This document shows positions 23,095 to 26,226 of a stretch of DNA of 26,226 nucleotides, one piece after another. This stretch comes from HGM20899 sp964615195 (GTDB taxonomy: Bacteria; Pseudomonadota; Gammaproteobacteria; Enterobacterales; Succinivibrionaceae). Position numbers and translations under genes: made by a program. Every line of letters begins with the position of its first letter. Positions within the stretch are counted from its first letter, which is position 1. The notes under the pieces are model-generated. The model did not search any database. It had not been told where the DNA came from and saw nothing but the letters and a program-made list of their open reading frames with translations. The stretch lies in assembly GCA_964615195.1 (NCBI GenBank), contig CAZTNG010000021.1, positions 1 through 26,226 of the forward strand, given 5' to 3'.

Positions 23095-23297
23095 AAAAAG
23101 CTGATAGAAGAAAGCTAAAGTCAGTGGATAGTTTCCTAAAACTAATGCAGTAGTCAACAGATATAAAAGAACTTGATGCAGAAATCATCCACACCTTGGT
23201 GAAACAAATTGATGTCTATAAATCAGTAAATGTGGACGGTAGCAGATGCTATCTAATACAGATAGTGTATAACTGCATTAGTGATTTCAAACACTGA
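23095..23297 (+). pseudogene. C-terminal remnant of a large serine recombinase (DUF4368-like)
   Basis: One plus-strand frame ending in TGA at 23295-23297 reads KSVDSFLKLMQ, then an in-frame TAG (23151-23153), then STDIKELDAEIIHTLVKQID and VYKSVNVDGSRCYLIQIVYN. This matches the closing region of transposon-type serine recombinases, whose C-terminus typically reads F..L..KYTD..ELT..IL..LV.KI.V......G.....I.IYY.FIG. The N-terminal resolvase catalytic domain is absent and the internal stop shows the gene is dead. Such recombinases are characteristic of Firmicutes mobilizable elements, so this may record transfer between phyla. Confidence 0.6.
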
Positions 23298-23303
23298 AAG
23301 CAT

Positions 23304-23348
23304 AAAAAAACGGCATAGCCAGTATTTCCACCGAAAATGCCGAATTTT
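23304..23348. terminator. Two-way terminator hairpin after the recombinase remnant
   Basis: CGGCAT (23311-23316) and ATGCCG (23337-23342) form a 6-bp G/C-rich stem with a 20-nt loop, preceded by AAAAAAA and followed by AATTTTTC. It can therefore work on both strands. Its base composition is higher in G+C than the surroundings, consistent with an origin in the mobile element. Confidence 0.6.
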
Positions 23349-23418
23349 TCAAGAAAACTAAATTCGTTAGCAAGCACCTATTTACGTTTTTAAGAACATG
23401 TACCTAAAAAAACAAACG

Positions 23419-24576
23419 TTAATTCATATGTTCACTACTTTCCTTTAATGTTGCAAATGCTTTTACAATAGGTTTTGCAGTAAATAATTGATACATATTA
23501 GGTTTTATAATCTTTGGTGTTTCAACAATTTCATCAATTTTTTGTGCTAAATTTGTTGGATTAAAATTTGATAAATTATCAGCTAAATCATTACACATAA
23601 TTTCATTAATACCACCACGACCAGCACATGCTATTGGATTTACACCTAACATCAAAGCTTCAATTAACACCAAACCAAGTCCTTCCATTGGTGAAGTTAA
23701 AACTAAGGCCTTAGCTTTTTTAATATAAGGATATGGATTTTGTTTATTTCCCACAAACACAACTTTTTCTGCTATATGTAATTTTGTGGCTAACTTTTCT
23801 AATTCCTTACGCTTTGGTCCATCACCTACAATTACAAGCTTTACCTTACTATGAACTTCAGCAAAAGCTCGTAATAATAATTCTTGATTCTTAGCCTTAT
23901 GAAGTCTTCCCACATGAACTATATAAGGAAAATCTAAAGACTCCGATACATTTTCTTGCGCAAGTATATTAATTTCTTGAGGATCTAGCACGTTATAAAT
24001 AACACGAGGATTTACTTTTAATGGTACTTTATGACGTTCTAAGCTTTCTCTGAGAACTTCTCTAATGCCAGAGGAAACACAAATAATATTTTTGTTACTA
24101 AATAACCTGCGGTACAAAAAACCAGCAAAAAAATTTTTTTCCATTGTACTTGGATTACCTTCAACCATGTAATACAGTCGATCATCATCTATACGACAGA
24201 AAGAAGCAAATGCACCTTGTCCCCTAGCAATAATATAATCAAACTTACCATACTCTAATTCTTTAGATTTTAAAAATTTCTCAAAATATCTTGTATATAT
24301 TGCTGAACTCCATACAAAATCAGATCCAGGTACTATTAATCTTAAAAAGATCCTACTGATTATGTTATAAAAGAATCCCCATACTGTTTTACGTGATAAC
24401 CTATCTAAATCAGCGCAATGCACAATAACCCCTGAAGGAACTGTAATTTTAGGCTCCCCTTTTTGAATAAAAAAATGAACCTCATGACCTTCTGCCATTA
24501 ATGCTTGAGCGAGTTCCACAGAAGCCTTCTGAATTCCACCCATCGTTAATTTGCGAATAACAATTAAAAATCTCAC
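23419..24576 (-). CDS. Family 4 glycosyltransferase
   Basis: A 385-residue GT-B retaining glycosyltransferase (GT4, RfaB/WaaG-like) that transfers a sugar from a nucleotide donor, probably to a lipopolysaccharide or capsule acceptor at the inner-membrane face. The N-terminal acceptor domain begins RFLIVIRKLTMGGIQKASVE, the GG loop of this fold. The donor domain shows HVGRLHKAKNQ (221-231), VGDGPKR and the E-x7-E motif E298-GLGLVLI-E306. No signal peptide is present. The start codon is GTG, nine bases after AAGGA. The PIG-L deacetylase gene is divergent, 344 bp away; sugar transferase plus sugar deacetylase suggests joint work on a cell-surface glycan. The donor sugar is unknown. Confidence 0.93.
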   Translation of the reverse strand: MRFLIVIRKLTMGGIQKASVELAQALMAEGHEVHFFIQKGEPKITVPSGVIVHCADLDRLSRKTVWGFFYNIISRIFLRLIVPGSDFVWSSAIYTRYFEKFLKSKELEYGKFDYIIARGQGAFASFCRIDDDRLYYMVEGNPSTMEKNFFAGFLYRRLFSNKNIICVSSGIREVLRESLERHKVPLKVNPRVIYNVLDPQEINILAQENVSESLDFPYIVHVGRLHKAKNQELLLRAFAEVHSKVKLVIVGDGPKRKELEKLATKLHIAEKVVFVGNKQNPYPYIKKAKALVLTSPMEGLGLVLIEALMLGVNPIACAGRGGINEIMCNDLADNLSNFNPTNLAQKIDEIVETPKIIKPNMYQLFTAKPIVKAFATLKESSEHMN

Positions 24577-24920
24577 TTTTAAAAATCCTTAAAGCATCAA
24601 TCTATATAATCTGCTAGATTGCACAATTGTCTGTAAATATAAAGAAAGCAAAACTTGTCGCCTAAGCTAAAAAAATCAAAACAAAAAAGCTTCAAGCATA
24701 ACACAATTCACAATTCTAACCATTTTTAATCACCTATGTATAGAAATATATATAAAAGCTTTTTGAAAAAACAAATTACTAACCACTTCTATTATTCTGG
24801 CACAACTAATTTTGTAATTTCTCTCAAAACTTATCATATTTATTACTACCTAGCACTAATTCAACATGCAATTTAGCCATCAATTTGTGCTAACATGTAA
24901 TAATATCAAGGAGAGGTTAT
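24577..24920. other. Divergent intergenic region of the glycosyltransferase and deacetylase genes
   Basis: No gene is seen. CAATCTA (24598-24604) and TAGATTG (24615-24621) form a perfect 7-bp inverted repeat 22-45 bp before the glycosyltransferase start and could be an operator or leader hairpin. Promoters for both genes must lie here, but no convincing pair was identified. Confidence 0.4.
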
Positions 24921-26210
24921 ATGCAACTGCTTAATCAAGAACTAAAGCTTTGTAGCAACGACAGCATAACAATAAAGCTAAATACAAATTTTTGTATTCC
25001 TAATGGTTATTCTAATGCTTTAGCAATAATAAATGTATCACCAAAAGCATTAGCCTTTAATTGTGGCATTAAGGTGTATGTAAATGATGAATTTTTCAAT
25101 GCTCAGTACATTGATCCTCATTATAAGGGGAAAAGATATATAAATATTTCTAATATTCCTTCAGATGCTAACATTAAATTAGTACCATTTGGCCTTAGAA
25201 CAGATAAAAATGCTGACATAAAAGTAGAACTATTTACAAACTTTTTAGAATACAATGAGCATACACTATTAATAGCTCCACATCCAGATGACATTGAAAT
25301 TGCAGCATTTGCTCTAGCTAAAAAATTATCTAATAAGTACTTAGTTACTATTTCAGCAGGTGAGAAAATAAAAAATCTTAAGGAACAATACCTCCCTGAA
25401 TTAGATGATGATATTTTTAAGTCAAGTAAGCGTAAAGGTTTTTTCCGTGCATTTAATGCGATGTCTACACCAATGATATATGGCATTAAACCAGAAAACA
25501 ATATTATGCTTGGCTATCCTGATGCAAAAATTTTAGCAATGAGCCAAAATATCCATAAACAAATGCCTTATGCGAACGATGTAGATAATTTACTTACGCC
25601 TAGTTATTTTAGAAGTTTTAATTATAAAACAAATTTAAGTGCTAAACTTTTAAGCAACCCCAAAGCTAATGGCCAAAGCCTTGTAACAGAGCTTGTTTCG
25701 CTTATTGATGAAATAAAACCTGCATACATATGTATCACAAACCCACTACTTGATTCACATCCTGATCATGTTGGATGTTCATTATTACTTGGTGAAGCAT
25801 TAAAACGATGCAAACATAAACCACAATATATTATTGGCTATGTAAATCATGTGAAGAAAAATTTCACCTATCCTTATGGTCCAGTCAATACAATCTGTGA
25901 CTTGCCATTAAAAGATTTGAGTAATTATAATGTGAATTTTAAATTTACATCTTTGGGTCTAGACAACGATACAATAAAAGATAAAGCCATAACATTACAA
26001 ACCATGCTTGATTTACAACCAATTCCTAGACTTGAAAAACATCTAAAGGTCAAGTTACGCGCAAAAATTTTTGGTGATACGGTATATCATACAAATAACT
26101 ATATGATTACTGCTCTTAAAGCAAATGAATGCTTTCTGAGTTTAGACTCCACTCAATATATTGATATCTGCACCCAAAGATCTCAAAGTTTTATCACCGA
26201 CCCACTTTGA
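24921..26210 (+). CDS. PIG-L/LmbE-family zinc deacetylase
   Basis: A 429-residue protein with a PIG-L (LmbE-like) N-deacetylase domain, which removes acetyl groups from N-acetyl sugars. The zinc-binding motifs are PHPDD (120-124, ligands H121 and D124, D123 as base) and HPDH (280-283, with DSHPDHVGC). Residues 1 to about 110 form an extra, apparently beta-rich domain that I do not recognise and that is not part of the usual 230-residue catalytic core. A 90-residue insert separates the two motifs. No signal peptide is visible, so a cytoplasmic site is likely. GGAGAGG four bases before the ATG is a strong ribosome binding site. Divergent from a GT4 glycosyltransferase, it probably modifies a surface polysaccharide or lipopolysaccharide sugar. 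Confidence 0.9.
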   Translation: MQLLNQELKLCSNDSITIKLNTNFCIPNGYSNALAIINVSPKALAFNCGIKVYVNDEFFNAQYIDPHYKGKRYINISNIPSDANIKLVPFGLRTDKNADIKVELFTNFLEYNEHTLLIAPHPDDIEIAAFALAKKLSNKYLVTISAGEKIKNLKEQYLPELDDDIFKSSKRKGFFRAFNAMSTPMIYGIKPENNIMLGYPDAKILAMSQNIHKQMPYANDVDNLLTPSYFRSFNYKTNLSAKLLSNPKANGQSLVTELVSLIDEIKPAYICITNPLLDSHPDHVGCSLLLGEALKRCKHKPQYIIGYVNHVKKNFTYPYGPVNTICDLPLKDLSNYNVNFKFTSLGLDNDTIKDKAITLQTMLDLQPIPRLEKHLKVKLRAKIFGDTVYHTNNYMITALKANECFLSLDSTQYIDICTQRSQSFITDPL

Positions 26211-26226
26211 TAAGTTTTAATAAATA

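Noticed and set aside
1..26226. CRISPR array, rRNA genes, origin of replication
   Set aside because: No regularly spaced direct repeats, rRNA signatures or DnaA-box clusters were seen in the window.

Overview
This is a low-GC (about one-third G+C by eye) chromosomal segment of a Gram-negative gammaproteobacterium. SerA, AroG, AspC, LpxM, YbaK and UmuC can all be read residue by residue against their Escherichia coli counterparts, and LpxM implies a lipid A outer membrane. Several accessory parts (the HsdS target-recognition half, the AAA/PD-(D/E)XK protein, a DUF4368-type recombinase relic) are of types common in gut and rumen anaerobes, including Firmicutes. A host-associated, perhaps Succinivibrionaceae-like, bacterium is my inference; no rRNA or other strong taxonomic marker is present.

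Layout. 1-3154 (minus): type I restriction-modification genes hsdM and the start of hsdS, which runs off the left edge. An 860-bp gene-free AT-rich stretch follows. 4019-6931 (plus): a DASS-family anion transporter, then umuC without umuD. 6943-12851 (minus): a secreted protein of unknown function, serA, aroG, aspC and lpxM, mostly separated by readable intrinsic terminators. 13270-15209 (plus): an unknown cytoplasmic protein, a YjfB-family small protein and ybaK. 15274-18763 (minus): a DtxR-family regulator built as two fused copies, then feoB and feoA. 19298-20285 (plus): a secreted Sel1-repeat protein and tRNA-Ser(GGA). 20286-23342: a decayed mobile region holding transposase-like and recombinase relics around an AAA-ATPase/PD-(D/E)XK gene. 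23419-26210: divergent glycosyltransferase and PIG-L deacetylase genes.

How parts work together. The clearest functional unit is iron: feoA-feoB (Fe(II) uptake), preceded by an array of palindromes of the form TGTTAG-N6-CTAACA, and followed on the same strand by the fused double DtxR regulator, the natural candidate to bind them. Similar half-sites occur before the unknown gene at 13270 and before aspC. The second theme is amino-acid supply: aroG, serA and aspC each show leader features. aroG overlaps a short ORF rich in aromatic codons, serA has a strong terminator hairpin just ahead of its start, and aspC has a palindrome upstream.

The most unusual items are the single-chain double DtxR protein with unequal metal sites in its two halves, its probable operator array, and the aromatic-rich leader ORF overlapping aroG.
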